Shown piece after piece: positions 53,897 to 64,000 of a stretch of 64,000 nt of DNA; position 1 is the first letter of the stretch, and the number at the start of each line of letters is the position of its first letter. A program made the position numbers and the translations under genes. The stretch is from assembly GCA_004134995.1 (NCBI GenBank), contig REGP01000002.1, positions 558,001-622,000 on the forward strand, read 5' to 3'. The stretch is from Oxalobacteraceae bacterium CAVE-383 (lineage in GTDB: Bacteria > Pseudomonadota > Gammaproteobacteria > Burkholderiales > Burkholderiaceae_D). The notes under the pieces are model-generated. The model saw nothing but the letters and a program-made list of their open reading frames with translations, made no database searches and was not told where the DNA came from.

Positions 53897-53924
53897 TACG
53901 CTTTTCGCGTCTGCGCCATACGTC

Positions 53925-54728
53925 TTGACTAATATCGTCGATATTCACAATTTGCATTTCAGCTACGGGGATCGTCCGATTCTGGCCGGGCTGGAGATGG
54001 CGTTTCCGCGTGGAAAAGTCATTGCGATCATGGGCGGCTCCGGTTCCGGCAAGACCACCATTTTGCGCTTGATCGGCGGCCAGCTGCGCCCTTCGCAAGG
54101 CGAAGTCCGGGTCGGCGGCCAGGTGGTGCATCAGCTCGACAATGCCGGTCTCTATCAATTGCGCCGCGGCATGGGAATGCTGTTTCAGAACGGCGCCCTG
54201 TTTACCGACATGAGCGTGTTCGACAACGTAGCGTTTCCGCTGCGCGAAAATACCGGTTTATCCGAAGAATTGATCCGCGATCTGGTATTGCTGAAACTCA
54301 ATGCGGTCGGATTGCGCAACGCGGCGTCGCTGCGGCCGGCCGAGATTTCCGGCGGCATGGCGCGGCGCGTGGCGCTGGCCAGGGCGATCGCGCTGGATCC
54401 GGGGCTGATCATGTATGACGAACCGTTCGCCGGCCTCGATCCGATTTCGATGGGCGTAACCGCCAACCTGATCCGCAAGCTCAACGATGCGCTGGGTTCC
54501 ACCTCGGTGCTGGTGTCGCACGATGTGAACGAATCGTTCGGCATCGCCGATTATGTGTATTTCCTGTCGCAGGGCCAGATCGTGGCCGAGGGCACGCCGG
54601 CGCAGATGCGGGTGTCGACGGATCCTTATGTGAAGCAATTCGTGCATGCCGAAACCGACGGGCCGGTGCCGTTCCATTACCCCGGCCGTACGCTGGCCGA
54701 CGATCTCGGATTGAAGGGGGCGGCATGA
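53925..54728 (+). CDS. mlaF: Phospholipid transport ATP-binding protein MlaF
   Basis: A 267-aa ABC ATPase that powers retrograde phospholipid movement from the outer to the inner membrane. Walker A is GGSGSGKTT, the signature is ISGGMARRVALARAIA, Walker B is LIMYDEPFAGLD, with a switch His in VLVSHDVNE. No ATG lies near the expected start, so TTG at 53925 (LTNIVDIHNLHFSYG) is proposed. The frame continues upstream for 48 codons without similarity. The stop overlaps mlaE by 4 bp. Confidence 0.93.
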   Translation: MTNIVDIHNLHFSYGDRPILAGLEMAFPRGKVIAIMGGSGSGKTTILRLIGGQLRPSQGEVRVGGQVVHQLDNAGLYQLRRGMGMLFQNGALFTDMSVFDNVAFPLRENTGLSEELIRDLVLLKLNAVGLRNAASLRPAEISGGMARRVALARAIALDPGLIMYDEPFAGLDPISMGVTANLIRKLNDALGSTSVLVSHDVNESFGIADYVYFLSQGQIVAEGTPAQMRVSTDPYVKQFVHAETDGPVPFHYPGRTLADDLGLKGAA

Positions 54729-55504
54729 TTCTGAACTGGGTGGGCAGTCTGGGCGGCAAGGTGCGCGAAAGGCTCGTCGGCATCGGATTCGCCACGCGCA
54801 TGCTGTGGGCTGTCCTGCGCGGGTCCGGGAGCCTGCTGCGCCGGCCGCGGCTGGTGACCGACCAGATCCATTTCATCGGCAATTATTCCCTGATAATCAT
54901 TGCAGTGTCCGGTCTGTTCGTCGGTTTCGTGCTGGGCCTGCAAGGGTATTACACACTGAACAAATACGGTTCCGAGCAGGCCTTGGGCCTGCTGGTGGCG
55001 CTGTCGCTGGTGCGTGAACTCGGGCCGGTGGTGACGGCGCTGCTGTTCGCCGGCCGCGCGGGCACGTCGTTGACGGCCGAAATCGGCCTGATGCGGGCCG
55101 GCGAGCAGTTGTCGGCGATGGAAATGATGGGCGTCGACCCCTTGCATCGCGTGATCGCACCGCGTTTCTGGGCCGGCATTGCCGCGATGCCGGTGCTGGC
55201 CGCGATCTTCAGCGCCGTCGGCGTGATCGGCGGCTATCTGGTCGGCGTGCGCCTGATCGGCGTCGACGAAGGCGGATTCTGGTCGCAAATGCAGGCCGGC
55301 GTCGATGTCTGGAACGACGTCGGCAGCGGCGTATTGAAAAGTTTCGTATTCGGGATCACGGTGACCTTCATTGCCTTGTGGCAGGGTTACGAAGCGCAGC
55401 CGACGCCGGAAGGCGTGGCGCGCGCGACCACCCGCACGGTGGTGATCGCCTCGCTGATGGTGCTGGCGCTGGACTTCCTGATGACGGCATTGATGTTCAG
55501 TTAG
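54725..55504 (+). CDS. mlaE: Phospholipid transport permease MlaE
   Basis: A 259-aa inner-membrane permease with five or six transmembrane helices. The family motif LVRELGPVVTALLFAGRAGTSLTAEIGLMRAGEQLSAMEMMGVDPL is intact (shown in parts: [28 protein letters not shown]). It pairs with MlaF and MlaB in the cytoplasm and with the MlaD ring in the periplasm. Translationally coupled to mlaF. Confidence 0.95.
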   Translation: MILNWVGSLGGKVRERLVGIGFATRMLWAVLRGSGSLLRRPRLVTDQIHFIGNYSLIIIAVSGLFVGFVLGLQGYYTLNKYGSEQALGLLVALSLVRELGPVVTALLFAGRAGTSLTAEIGLMRAGEQLSAMEMMGVDPLHRVIAPRFWAGIAAMPVLAAIFSAVGVIGGYLVGVRLIGVDEGGFWSQMQAGVDVWNDVGSGVLKSFVFGITVTFIALWQGYEAQPTPEGVARATTRTVVIASLMVLALDFLMTALMFS

Positions 55505-55613
55505 GCCGGTTGCAGGCCGGCGCGCGTTTTCGGTTTTCATGTGGCGCGGGCGTCACGGTTTGAAGCAGTTTGAGAATTTTTGTTCGATTCGGCGATTAAT
55601 TTGAATGCAAGCA

Positions 55614-55638
55614 AGCTAAAGCAGTGCATGCTTTAGCT
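55614..55638 (+). other. Intercistronic hairpin before mlaD
   Basis: The perfect 9-bp stem AGCTAAAGC/GCTTTAGCT with a 7-nt loop ends 20 bases before the mlaD ATG. No T run follows. It could modulate translation or mRNA processing inside the mla operon. Confidence 0.55.
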
Positions 55639-55658
55639 GCTGATAAGGGTAAAAGCAT

Positions 55659-56135
55659 ATGCAACGCAAAACATTGGATATCTGGGTTGGCCTGTTCGTG
55701 CTGCTGGGCGCCGCCGCCCTGGTTTTCCTGTCGCTGAAAGCAGGCAACCTGAGCGCGTCTTCGTTCGGCCAGCAGACTTACACCGTTTATAGCCGTTTCG
55801 ATAACATCGGCGGACTCAAGCCGCGCGCTCCGGTCAAGAGCGCCGGCGTGGTGGTGGGACGGGTCGAATCGATCGCGTTCGACGACAAGCAATTCAAGGC
55901 GCTGGTAACGCTGAATCTGGACCAGCGTTACCAATTCCCGAAGGATAGTTCGATCAAGATCCTGACTTCGGGTTTGCTCGGCGAACAATATCTCGGCATA
56001 GAACCGGGAGGAGACACGAACAATCTGGCTGAGGGGGACACCATTCGCTTCACGCAATCCGCGATCGTTCTGGAAAATCTGATCAGCCAGTTCTTATTTA
56101 GCAAGGCCACCGAAGGGAAGGACGGCGACAAATGA
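55659..56135 (+). CDS. mlaD: Phospholipid-binding protein MlaD
   Basis: A 158-aa protein with one N-terminal membrane anchor (IWVGLFVLLGAAALVFLSLKAG) and an MCE domain (YTVYSRFDNIGGLKPRAPVKSAGVVVGRVESIAF; LTSGLLGEQYLGIEPGG). MlaD forms a hexameric ring that passes lipids between MlaC and MlaFE. It is somewhat shorter than the E. coli protein (183 aa) at the C-terminus. The stop overlaps mlaA by 4 bp. Confidence 0.94.
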   Translation: MQRKTLDIWVGLFVLLGAAALVFLSLKAGNLSASSFGQQTYTVYSRFDNIGGLKPRAPVKSAGVVVGRVESIAFDDKQFKALVTLNLDQRYQFPKDSSIKILTSGLLGEQYLGIEPGGDTNNLAEGDTIRFTQSAIVLENLISQFLFSKATEGKDGDK

Positions 56136-56845
56136 ATAATAAAACACGTATTGAAGCGCGTATGACGACAGGGTTCACGACGCGGGTTGCCGCGCTGGCG
56201 ATGGCAGCGGCTTTGGCCGGCTGCGCTTCGACCAATAATCCGAACGATCCGCTGGAAGGTTTCAACCGCGCGATGTTCAGTTTCAACGACACCGTCGACC
56301 GCGCCGCCCTCAAGCCGATTGCACAAGGCTACGAGAAGGTCACGCCGTCGTTCGTGCAAACCGGCATCGGCAATTTTTTCGGCAACATCGGCGACATCTG
56401 GACGTTCGTCAACCAATTGCTGCAGGGTAACGGCGCCAACGCCGGCTCCGATTTCATGCGCGTAGCCGTGAATTCGACCTTCGGCCTGGGCGGCCTGCTC
56501 GACGTCAGTTCCGAAGCCCGCCTGCCCAAGCACAAGGCCGATTTCGGCCAGACCCTGGGCGTCTGGGGCATCGGCTCCGGTCCGTACGTGGTGCTGCCGG
56601 TGCTGGGGCCGTCAACCGTGCGCGATACCGTTGCGTTGCCGGTCGATACCTACGGCGACGTCTGGCGCTACAAGCGTCCGGTCGGCTGGCGCAACGTCGG
56701 TTATGGCGTGCGCCTGATCGATCGCCGCGCGCAATTGCTGAATGCGGGCGACCTGCTGGACGATGCCGCGCTGGACAAATACCAGTTCGTGCGCGACGCC
56801 TACATGCAGCGCCGCCAGTCGCAGATCGACAACGCCAAGCAATAA
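56132..56845 (+). CDS. mlaA: Outer-membrane lipoprotein MlaA (VacJ)
   Basis: A 237-aa lipoprotein. The lipobox LAGC places the lipidated Cys at about residue 31 (or 21 from the second Met). The conserved VacJ core follows: DPLEGFNRAMFSFNDTVDRAALKPIAQGYEKVTP, GNFFGNIGDIWTFVNQLLQG, LGVWGIGSGPYVVLPVLGPSTVRD. It removes misplaced phospholipids from the outer leaflet together with porins and hands them to MlaC. E. coli encodes mlaA elsewhere; here it is inside the operon, between mlaD and mlaC. Confidence 0.95.
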   Translation: MNNKTRIEARMTTGFTTRVAALAMAAALAGCASTNNPNDPLEGFNRAMFSFNDTVDRAALKPIAQGYEKVTPSFVQTGIGNFFGNIGDIWTFVNQLLQGNGANAGSDFMRVAVNSTFGLGGLLDVSSEARLPKHKADFGQTLGVWGIGSGPYVVLPVLGPSTVRDTVALPVDTYGDVWRYKRPVGWRNVGYGVRLIDRRAQLLNAGDLLDDAALDKYQFVRDAYMQRRQSQIDNAKQ

Positions 56846-56978
56846 ATTCTTATAAGGCGCCGCGCGCTATTGCATAACGGCAAAGCGGGCCTATATAAGG
56901 GCGGAACATCGTCGGCGCGGAACGGTCCATCGGTGTACCGCGGTAGCCGGCACGATTATTATTAAGGAAGCAATCGAG

Positions 56979-57620
56979 ATGAAATTATTTGCAAAATTGT
57001 TGTTTTCCGCCGTGACAGCCGTGGCGCTGATCGGCGTCGCCGGCACAGCCGCCGCACAGGAAGCGCCGGATGCCCTGGTAAAGCGCATCAGCAATGAAGT
57101 GCTTGAAACCGCCAAGTCCGACAAGGACATCCAGGGCGGCAATCTGAAGCGCATCACGCAACTGGTCGAAGAAAAAATCATTCCTTACGTCGATTTCGAA
57201 CGCATGACCGCCCTGGCCGTCGGCCGTTACTGGCGCGAAGCCACCGATGCGCAGAAACAGCAGTTGCAAACGGAGTTCCGCAGCCTGCTGATTTCGACCT
57301 ACGCCGGCGCGCTGTCGCAAGTGCGCGACCAGAAAGTCGAATTCAGCCCGCTGCGCGCCGGCCCAACCGATACCGACGTTGAAGTGCGTTCGCAAGTGAT
57401 TCAATCGCGCGGCGAACCGATCCAGATCAGCTATCGCATGGAAAAACTGGCCGCCGGCTGGAAGATTTATGACGTCAACGTGCTGGGCGCGTGGCTGATC
57501 GAAGCCTACAAAGGCACCTTCGCCAGCGAAATCGGCAAGGGCGGCATCGACGGCCTGATCAAGACGCTGTCGGACAAAAACAAGCAATTGGCCGCGCGCG
57601 GCACGGTCAAGCCGAAGTAA
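56979..57620 (+). CDS. mlaC: Periplasmic phospholipid-binding protein MlaC
   Basis: A 213-aa protein with a cleaved signal peptide (ending AAAQEAP, about residue 27). The MlaC/Ttg2D fold shows IIPYVDFERMTALAVGRYWREATDAQKQQLQTEFRSLLISTYAGAL and ISYRMEKLAAGWKIYDVNVLGAWLIEAYKGTFASEI (both conserved). It shuttles phospholipid between MlaA and MlaD. A 133-bp gap before it may hold a minor promoter. mlaB follows after 3 bp. Confidence 0.94.
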   Translation: MKLFAKLLFSAVTAVALIGVAGTAAAQEAPDALVKRISNEVLETAKSDKDIQGGNLKRITQLVEEKIIPYVDFERMTALAVGRYWREATDAQKQQLQTEFRSLLISTYAGALSQVRDQKVEFSPLRAGPTDTDVEVRSQVIQSRGEPIQISYRMEKLAAGWKIYDVNVLGAWLIEAYKGTFASEIGKGGIDGLIKTLSDKNKQLAARGTVKPK

Positions 57621-57623
57621 GCC

Positions 57624-57929
57624 ATGTTCAAGCCTGCCGTCAAACTAACGATGGATAACGCCTGCGAGATGCTGGCGGCGGGTTTGCAGGCGATCGCCGC
57701 CGGCGAGTCGGATTTCGACCTGTCGGAAGCGCTGATCGTCGACTCCAGCGCCGTCGCCATGCTGCTGGAATGGCAGCGCCAGGCCCGGCAGCAGGGGCGC
57801 AGTTTGCGTTTTGGCGCCTTGCCGCCGAATCTGCGCAGCCTGATCGACCTGTACGGCGTCGCCGAGCTGCTGCTTGCCGATCCGCACCAGATCCCCTCCG
57901 AAGGCATCGCCGAAATCCGGCACCACTGA
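57624..57929 (+). CDS. mlaB: STAS-domain protein MlaB
   Basis: A 101-aa cytoplasmic STAS domain (ESDFDLSEALIVDSSAVAMLLEWQRQARQQGRSLRFGALPPNLRSLIDLYGVAELL). The VDSSAVAMLL segment corresponds to the phospho-acceptor region of STAS proteins. MlaB binds MlaF and supports assembly and activity of the transporter. Last gene of the mla set. Confidence 0.9.
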   Translation: MFKPAVKLTMDNACEMLAAGLQAIAAGESDFDLSEALIVDSSAVAMLLEWQRQARQQGRSLRFGALPPNLRSLIDLYGVAELLLADPHQIPSEGIAEIRHH

Positions 57930-57998
57930 CCTGGCTGCCGCCGGGCATCCGCTTCGGGCCGGCTGCAATGCCGCCATGCCGTAATTCCCCATATCCCC

Positions 57999-58004
57999 TA
58001 TAAT
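57999..58004 (+). promoter_or_regulatory. Possible -10 of the ABC exporter genes
   Basis: A perfect TATAAT lies 62 bases before the ATP-binding gene, with no obvious -35. It suggests a promoter separating the exporter from the mla genes. Confidence 0.4.
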
Positions 58005-58065
58005 CACTGGTTTTTGCCACGCTGGCCTGTCCAGACGGTTCTCTTTATAAAGTGCGTTCGTTCCG

Positions 58066-58977
58066 ATGGCTGCCATCCAGATAAATAATGTCAAGAAGCG
58101 ATATCAGACGCTGCAAGCCCTGAGCGGCATATCGCTATCGATCGAAGAAGGCGAATTTTTCGGCCTGCTGGGTCCGAACGGCGCCGGCAAGACCACGCTG
58201 ATTTCGATCGTGGCCGGCCTCAACCGGGCCGATTCCGGCAGCGTTTCCGTGCATGGCCACGATGTCGTTTCCGATTACCGCGCGGCGCGTTCCAAGCTCG
58301 GCGTGGTGCCGCAGGAACTGGTGTTCGATCCCTTTTTCACGGTGCGCGAAACCTTGCGCATGCAGTCCGGTTATTTCGGTCTGAAGAACAACGACAAATG
58401 GATCGACGAGGTTATGGACAATCTCGATCTGAGCAACAAGGCCAATTCGAACATGCGCGCCCTGTCCGGCGGCATGAAGCGCCGCGTACTGGTGGCGCAG
58501 GCGCTGGTGCACAAGCCGCCGGTGATCGTGCTGGACGAGCCGACCGCGGGGGTCGACGTCGAGTTGCGCCAGACCCTGTGGAAATTCATCGGCCGCCTGA
58601 ACCGTGAAGGCCATACCATCGTGCTGACCACGCATTATCTGGAAGAGGCCCAGGCGCTGTGCAACCGGATCGCCATGCTCAAGGGCGGCCAGGTGGTGGC
58701 GCTGGATTCGACGGCGGCGCTGATCAAGCGCATTTCCGGCTCGCAGCTGATGGTGCGGCTGGAAGCGGGCGCGTTGCCAGAATCGCTCAAGCCGCTGGTC
58801 ACGCATCCCGAACAACTGCTGTCCGGCCTGCAATACACCTTGCGCGTGACCGATTACAGGGAAGTCGAACCGATCCTGCAGGCGTTGCGCGAAGCCGGCG
58901 CCGAGATCGGCGAAATGCAATTGCAGCAGGCCGATCTGGAAGATGTCTTCATCCAGATCATGGAGGGCGTCAAATGA
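58066..58977 (+). CDS. ABC-2 exporter ATP-binding protein
   Basis: A 303-aa ATPase of the YadG/DrrA-like group. Walker A is GPNGAGKTT, the signature is LSGGMKRRVLVAQALV, Walker B is VIVLDEPTAGVDVELRQ, and the switch His is in TTHYLEEAQ. The C-terminal roughly 80 residues are a regulatory extension (LMVRLEAGALPESLKPLV). The substrate is unknown. Its position between mla and ibaG-murA suggests an envelope role. It overlaps the permease gene by 4 bp. Confidence 0.9.
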   Translation: MAAIQINNVKKRYQTLQALSGISLSIEEGEFFGLLGPNGAGKTTLISIVAGLNRADSGSVSVHGHDVVSDYRAARSKLGVVPQELVFDPFFTVRETLRMQSGYFGLKNNDKWIDEVMDNLDLSNKANSNMRALSGGMKRRVLVAQALVHKPPVIVLDEPTAGVDVELRQTLWKFIGRLNREGHTIVLTTHYLEEAQALCNRIAMLKGGQVVALDSTAALIKRISGSQLMVRLEAGALPESLKPLVTHPEQLLSGLQYTLRVTDYREVEPILQALREAGAEIGEMQLQQADLEDVFIQIMEGVK

Positions 58978-59729
58978 CCGGATTTCAAACCTTGTTCAAC
59001 AAGGAAATGCTGCGCTTCTGGAAAGTCGCGACGCAAACCGTCGCCGCGCCGATCATGACCGCGATCCTGTATCTGATGATCTTCGGACACGTGCTGCAGA
59101 ACCGGGTGCAGGTCTATCCGGGCGTGCAGTACGTCAGTTTCCTGATTCCGGGGCTGGTCATGATGAGCGTGCTGCAGAATGCGTTCGCCAACAGTTCATC
59201 CTCGATGATCCAGTCCAAGATTACCGGCAACCTGGTGTTCGTGCTGCTGACGCCGCTGTCGCATTGGGAGATGTTCGGCGGCTACGTGCTGGCGGCAGTG
59301 GTGCGCGGCCTGATGGTCGGCTCCGGCGTGCTGATCGTCACGGTCTGGTTCGGCGGCCTCGGTTTCGCAGCGCCGTGGTGGATCGTGATTTTTGCGTTGC
59401 TTGGCGCCGCCATCCTCGGCACCATGGGCTTGCTGGCCGGCATCTGGGCCGAGAAGTTCGATCAACTGGCGGCCTTCCAGAATTTTCTGATTGTGCCGCT
59501 GACCTTCCTGGCCGGCGTGTTCTATTCGATTCACTCGCTGCCGCCGACCTGGCAAATGGTCTCGCATTTCAACCCGTTCTTTTATATGATTGACGGATTC
59601 CGCTACGGATTTTTCGGCCAGTCGGACATCAATCCCCTATACAGCCTGGGCATCGTGCTGGCCTTCCTGTTCGGCCTGTCCGCGCTGGCGATAAATTTGC
59701 TCAAGCGCGGGTACAAGTTGCGCCGTTAG
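58974..59729 (+). CDS. ABC-2 type transport permease
   Basis: A 251-aa inner-membrane permease (YadH-like) with six transmembrane helices. The family core is seen as PGLVMMSVLQNAFANSSSSMIQSKITGNLVFVLLTPLS, and the last part as FLIVPLTFLAGVFYSIHSLPP, then HFNPFFYMIDGFRYGFFG. It forms the channel for the preceding ATPase. The ATG overlaps the ATPase stop (ATGA); the frame is open further upstream but only as a shadow. Confidence 0.92.
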   Translation: MTGFQTLFNKEMLRFWKVATQTVAAPIMTAILYLMIFGHVLQNRVQVYPGVQYVSFLIPGLVMMSVLQNAFANSSSSMIQSKITGNLVFVLLTPLSHWEMFGGYVLAAVVRGLMVGSGVLIVTVWFGGLGFAAPWWIVIFALLGAAILGTMGLLAGIWAEKFDQLAAFQNFLIVPLTFLAGVFYSIHSLPPTWQMVSHFNPFFYMIDGFRYGFFGQSDINPLYSLGIVLAFLFGLSALAINLLKRGYKLRR

Positions 59730-59737
59730 CATCGGCC

Positions 59738-59774
59738 GGCGGCCTCGTCTCTATTTGAGCGGCCGCCTGTTTTC
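59738..59774 (+). terminator. Weak terminator after the exporter genes
   Basis: GGCGGCC (59738-59744) and GGCCGCC (59761-59767), with a 16-nt loop, are followed by TGTTTTC. The long loop and interrupted T run suggest only partial termination before ibaG. Confidence 0.4.
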
Positions 59775-59800
59775 AGCAGTTAAATTCATGGTCGTTAATT

Positions 59801-61322
<1,522 letters not shown>

Positions 61323-61358
61323 AAGAACATCGTGAATCCATTTTTAGCAGAGGCGGCA

Positions 61359-62012
61359 ATGTCCGAACAGCTTACCCTGGCGTTGTCCAAAGGCCGAATT
61401 TTCGAGGAAACCCTGCCGCTGCTGAAAGCGGCCGGGATCGAAGTCGCGGAAGATCCGGAAACCTCGCGCAAACTGATCCTGCCGACCAACGACCCGCTGG
61501 TGCGCGTAATCATTGTGCGCGCTTCGGACGTGCCGACCTATGTGCAATACGGCGCGGCCGATTTCGGCGTGGCCGGCAAGGACGTGTTGCTGGAACACGG
61601 CGGCGAAGGCCTGTACCAGCCGATCGACCTGAAAATCGCCAAATGCCGCATGTCGGTTGCGGTGCAGGAAGGCTTCGACTACGCCAGCGCGGTGCGCCAG
61701 GGCGCGCGGCTGCGGGTCGCCACCAAATACCTGAATACGGCGCGCGACCATTTCGCTGCCAAGGGCGTGCACGTGGATCTGATCAAGTTGTACGGTTCGA
61801 TGGAGTTGGGCCCGCTGGTAGGGCTGGCGGATGCGATCGTCGATCTGGTCAGCACCGGCAGCACGCTGCGCGCCAATCATTTGGTGGAAGTCGAGCAGAT
61901 CATGGATATTTCATCGCGGCTGGTGGTCAACCAGGCCGCCCTGAAAATCAAGCGCGCGCGTTTGCAGCCGATCCTGGCGGCGTTTGAAAAAGCGACCCGG
62001 GCCATGGCCTGA
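61359..62012 (+). CDS. hisG: ATP phosphoribosyltransferase, short form
   Basis: A 217-aa enzyme starting histidine synthesis by joining PRPP and [30 protein letters not shown] is a typical start, with GAGG six bases before the ATG. The motifs [18 protein letters not shown] and [24 protein letters not shown] (PRPP loop) are intact. It lacks the C-terminal regulatory domain of the roughly 300-aa form, so it should need HisZ, which is not in the window. hisD follows after 42 bp. Confidence 0.95.
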   Translation: MSEQLTLALSKGRIFEETLPLLKAAGIEVAEDPETSRKLILPTNDPLVRVIIVRASDVPTYVQYGAADFGVAGKDVLLEHGGEGLYQPIDLKIAKCRMSVAVQEGFDYASAVRQGARLRVATKYLNTARDHFAAKGVHVDLIKLYGSMELGPLVGLADAIVDLVSTGSTLRANHLVEVEQIMDISSRLVVNQAALKIKRARLQPILAAFEKATRAMA

Positions 62013-62054
62013 AGCGATATTGACGATTTTGATGATTCCGACAAGAGCGAAGAC

Positions 62055-63368
62055 ATGACGATTGCGATCAGAAAGCTGGATGCGGCCGATGCCGATTTCA
62101 AGCAGACTTTGTCCGCGGTGCTGGCGTTCGAGGCCGGCGAGGACGAAGCGATCGATCGCGCCGCCGCCGCCATCCTGGCCGACGTCAAGCTGCGTGGCGA
62201 CGCCGCGGTGCTGGAATATACCGGACGTTTCGACCGCGTTGCCGCGCCAAGCGTCGGCGCGCTGGAAATCGGCCGCGAAGCGATGCAGGATGCGCTGCGG
62301 CAACTGCCGCCGGCGCGCCGCGCCGCGTTAGAAGCCGCCGCCGGCCGGGTACGGAGTTATCACGAACGCCAGAAGCGCGAATGCGGCTCCGACGGCTTCC
62401 TGTATACGGAAGAAGACGGCACCGTACTGGGCCAGAAGGTCACGCCGCTGGACCGGGTCGGCATCTACGTCCCGGGCGGCAAGGCGGCTTATCCGTCTTC
62501 GGTGCTGATGAATGCGATTCCGGCCAAGGTGGCCGGCGTGCAGGAAGTCATCATGGTGGTGCCGACCCCGGACGGCGTGCAGAATCAGCTGGTGCTGGCG
62601 GCCGCGGCCATCGCCGGGGTCGACCGGGTGTTTACCATCGGCGGCGCCCAGGCCGTAGGGGCGCTGGCTTACGGCACCGCAACCATCCCGCCGGTCGATA
62701 AAATCGTCGGTCCCGGCAATGCTTATGTGGCGGCGGCCAAGCGCCGCGTCTTCGGCGTGGTCGGCATCGACATGATCGCTGGTCCTTCGGAAATCCTGGT
62801 GATCTGCGACGGCAGCACCGATCCGGACTGGATCGCGATGGACCTGTTTTCCCAGGCCGAGCACGATGAACTGGCGCAGTCGATCCTGCTGTGCCCCGAC
62901 GCGGCCTATATCGCGAAGGTGGAAGAGAGCATCAACCGCCTGCTGCCGGAAATGCCGCGCCGCGACGTCATCCGTACTTCGCTGACCGATCGCGGCGCAT
63001 TGATCAAGGTGCGCGACATGGATGCCGCCTGCGACATCGCCAACATGATCGCCGCCGAGCATCTGGAGATTTCCGCCGAGAATGCGCAACACTGGGCCGA
63101 CAAGGTGCGCCATGCCGGCGCCATGTTCCTGGGCCGTTTTTCGTCGGAAGCGCTGGGCGACTATTGCGCCGGTCCGAACCACGTCCTGCCGACTTCGCGC
63201 ACCGCGCGTTTTTCGTCGCCGCTGGGCGTCTACGATTTCCAGAAGCGCTCCAGCATCATCCAGGTCAGCGCCGCCGGCGCGCAGACCCTGGGCGCCATTG
63301 CTTCCGAGCTGGCGCATGGAGAAGGTCTGCAGGCACACGCAAGATCAGCCGAAATGCGCCTTAAATAA
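62055..63368 (+). CDS. hisD: Histidinol dehydrogenase
   Basis: A 437-aa zinc enzyme oxidising L-histidinol to histidine in two NAD-dependent steps. Signatures are [68 protein letters not shown] (catalytic Glu/His) and [23 protein letters not shown]. It is second gene of the his run. The next gene, after one base, is a DNA methyltransferase rather than hisC. Confidence 0.97.
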   Translation: MTIAIRKLDAADADFKQTLSAVLAFEAGEDEAIDRAAAAILADVKLRGDAAVLEYTGRFDRVAAPSVGALEIGREAMQDALRQLPPARRAALEAAAGRVRSYHERQKRECGSDGFLYTEEDGTVLGQKVTPLDRVGIYVPGGKAAYPSSVLMNAIPAKVAGVQEVIMVVPTPDGVQNQLVLAAAAIAGVDRVFTIGGAQAVGALAYGTATIPPVDKIVGPGNAYVAAAKRRVFGVVGIDMIAGPSEILVICDGSTDPDWIAMDLFSQAEHDELAQSILLCPDAAYIAKVEESINRLLPEMPRRDVIRTSLTDRGALIKVRDMDAACDIANMIAAEHLEISAENAQHWADKVRHAGAMFLGRFSSEALGDYCAGPNHVLPTSRTARFSSPLGVYDFQKRSSIIQVSAAGAQTLGAIASELAHGEGLQAHARSAEMRLK

Positions 63369-63369
63369 T

Positions 63370-64000
63370 ATGAATAACATCAGTGAAGGCGCAGCCGACT
63401 GGCTGAACCGGATCTATTGCGAAGATGCGTTGCAGGGCCTGGCGCGGATTCCGGATGGCGCGGTCGATCTGCTGATCGCCGATCCGCCTTACGGCCTGGG
63501 CAAGGATTACGGCAACGATTCCGACAAGATGGCCGCGGTCGCCTATCTGGCCTGGATGGAAGCCTGGATTACGCTGGCGCTGCCCAAGCTCAAGGCCAAC
63601 GGCAGCCTGTATATTTTCCTGACCTGGCGTTACGCCCCCGAAGTATTCGTGATGCTCAAGCAGCGCCTGACCATGATGAACGAAATCATCTGGGATCGCC
63701 GGGTACCCTCGATGGGCGGCAGCACGCGGCGTTATTCCTCGGTGCACGATACGATCGGGTTTTTCGTCAAGGCCAAGGATTATTATTTCGATCTGGACGC
63801 GATCCGCATCGCCTACGACGCCGAAACCAAAAAAGCGCGTTCGCGCTCGATCTTCGTCGGCGCCAAATGGCTGGAGCTGGGCTATAACCCGAAAGACGTC
63901 TGGAGCGTCTCGCGCCTGCATCGCGAACACCGCGAACGGGCCGACCATCCGACCCAGAAACCGCTCGAAATCATTGAACGCATGATCCGCGCCTCCTGTC
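63370..64000 (+). CDS. Site-specific DNA methyltransferase (partial, runs off the window)
   Basis: At least 210 residues are visible and the frame is open at the window edge. Motif IV DPPYGLGKDYG lies at residues 38-48, after the N-terminal NRIYCEDALQGLARIPDGAVDLL. HPTQKPLEIIERMI near the edge is the segment that precedes motif I (FxGxG) in beta-class amino-methyltransferases. Such enzymes methylate N6-adenine or N4-cytosine; the specificity is unknown. No restriction gene is in view. It starts one base after hisD, so it is transcribed with the histidine genes. Confidence 0.88.
   Translation, partial: MNNISEGAADWLNRIYCEDALQGLARIPDGAVDLLIADPPYGLGKDYGNDSDKMAAVAYLAWMEAWITLALPKLKANGSLYIFLTWRYAPEVFVMLKQRLTMMNEIIWDRRVPSMGGSTRRYSSVHDTIGFFVKAKDYYFDLDAIRIAYDAETKKARSRSIFVGAKWLELGYNPKDVWSVSRLHREHRERADHPTQKPLEIIERMIRASC

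Overview
The window reads as chromosomal DNA of a betaproteobacterium of the order Burkholderiales, most likely family Oxalobacteraceae (Collimonas/Herbaspirillum/Herminiimonas-like). The basis is a GC-rich coding style with strong G/C third positions, the arrangement mlaFEDACB - ABC exporter - ibaG - murA - hisG - hisD, a GTP-type PEP carboxykinase, a fused indolepyruvate oxidoreductase, a Burkholderiales-type porin and an S-adenosylhomocysteine (SAH) riboswitch before ahcY. The family assignment is inference from gene content. No rRNA, tRNA, CRISPR array, intact IS element or prophage was found.

Layout. 1-2.1 kb is an AT-richer accessory patch. It holds a cupin/lipoprotein pair, a decayed fragment of a second dinB, a structured leader resembling phage C4 antisense RNA, and an orphan small protein. 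2.1-6.9 kb (minus strand) carries rep, a flavoprotein and slyX, coupled by 4-bp overlaps, then dinB. 7-13.7 kb holds a DUF1857 protein, a 5'-nucleotidase/short asparaginase pair, a large CheW-fused sensory protein without obvious membrane segments, an unrecognised 254-aa protein and a 2-hydroxyacid dehydrogenase. 14-21 kb holds pckG, ahpC-ahpD with an attenuator-like hairpin, a PBP5-type carboxypeptidase, a hydrolase, a thioredoxin-like ferredoxin and a VanZ-like membrane protein. 21-25.9 kb holds birA-coaX-SPOR, argB, a HAD nucleotidase and a Fur-family regulator with a His-rich loop.

25.9-33.7 kb (minus strand) is the common block of two LpxL-type acyltransferases, dapF, DUF484 and xerC, interrupted by a porin and a Sel1-repeat gene. 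33.8-38 kb is an activated-methyl-cycle cluster: metK, SAH riboswitch-ahcY, a small membrane protein and metF, then a formyl-THF cyclo-ligase. Together these make SAM, remove SAH and supply methyl-THF. 38.6-43.4 kb holds a soluble lytic transglycosylase, a GST, cca with an apparently dead HD domain, and a GNAT protein behind an unusual inverted repeat. 43.8-53.6 kb holds the fused indolepyruvate oxidoreductase, an EamA transporter, a TPR/O-GlcNAc-transferase-like protein, a DUF484-like/GGDEF cyclase, a methyltransferase and ychF.

53.9-64 kb is a long plus-strand run: phospholipid transport (mlaFEDACB), an ABC-2 exporter, ibaG and murA (envelope), then hisG and hisD. The run ends in a DNA methyltransferase cut off by the window edge. 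The least ordinary signals are the C4-like leader next to the dinB relic, the soluble Cache/CheW fusion, the split-terminator inverted repeat before the GNAT gene, the orphan minus-strand terminator at 43.4 kb, and the methyltransferase directly behind hisD.
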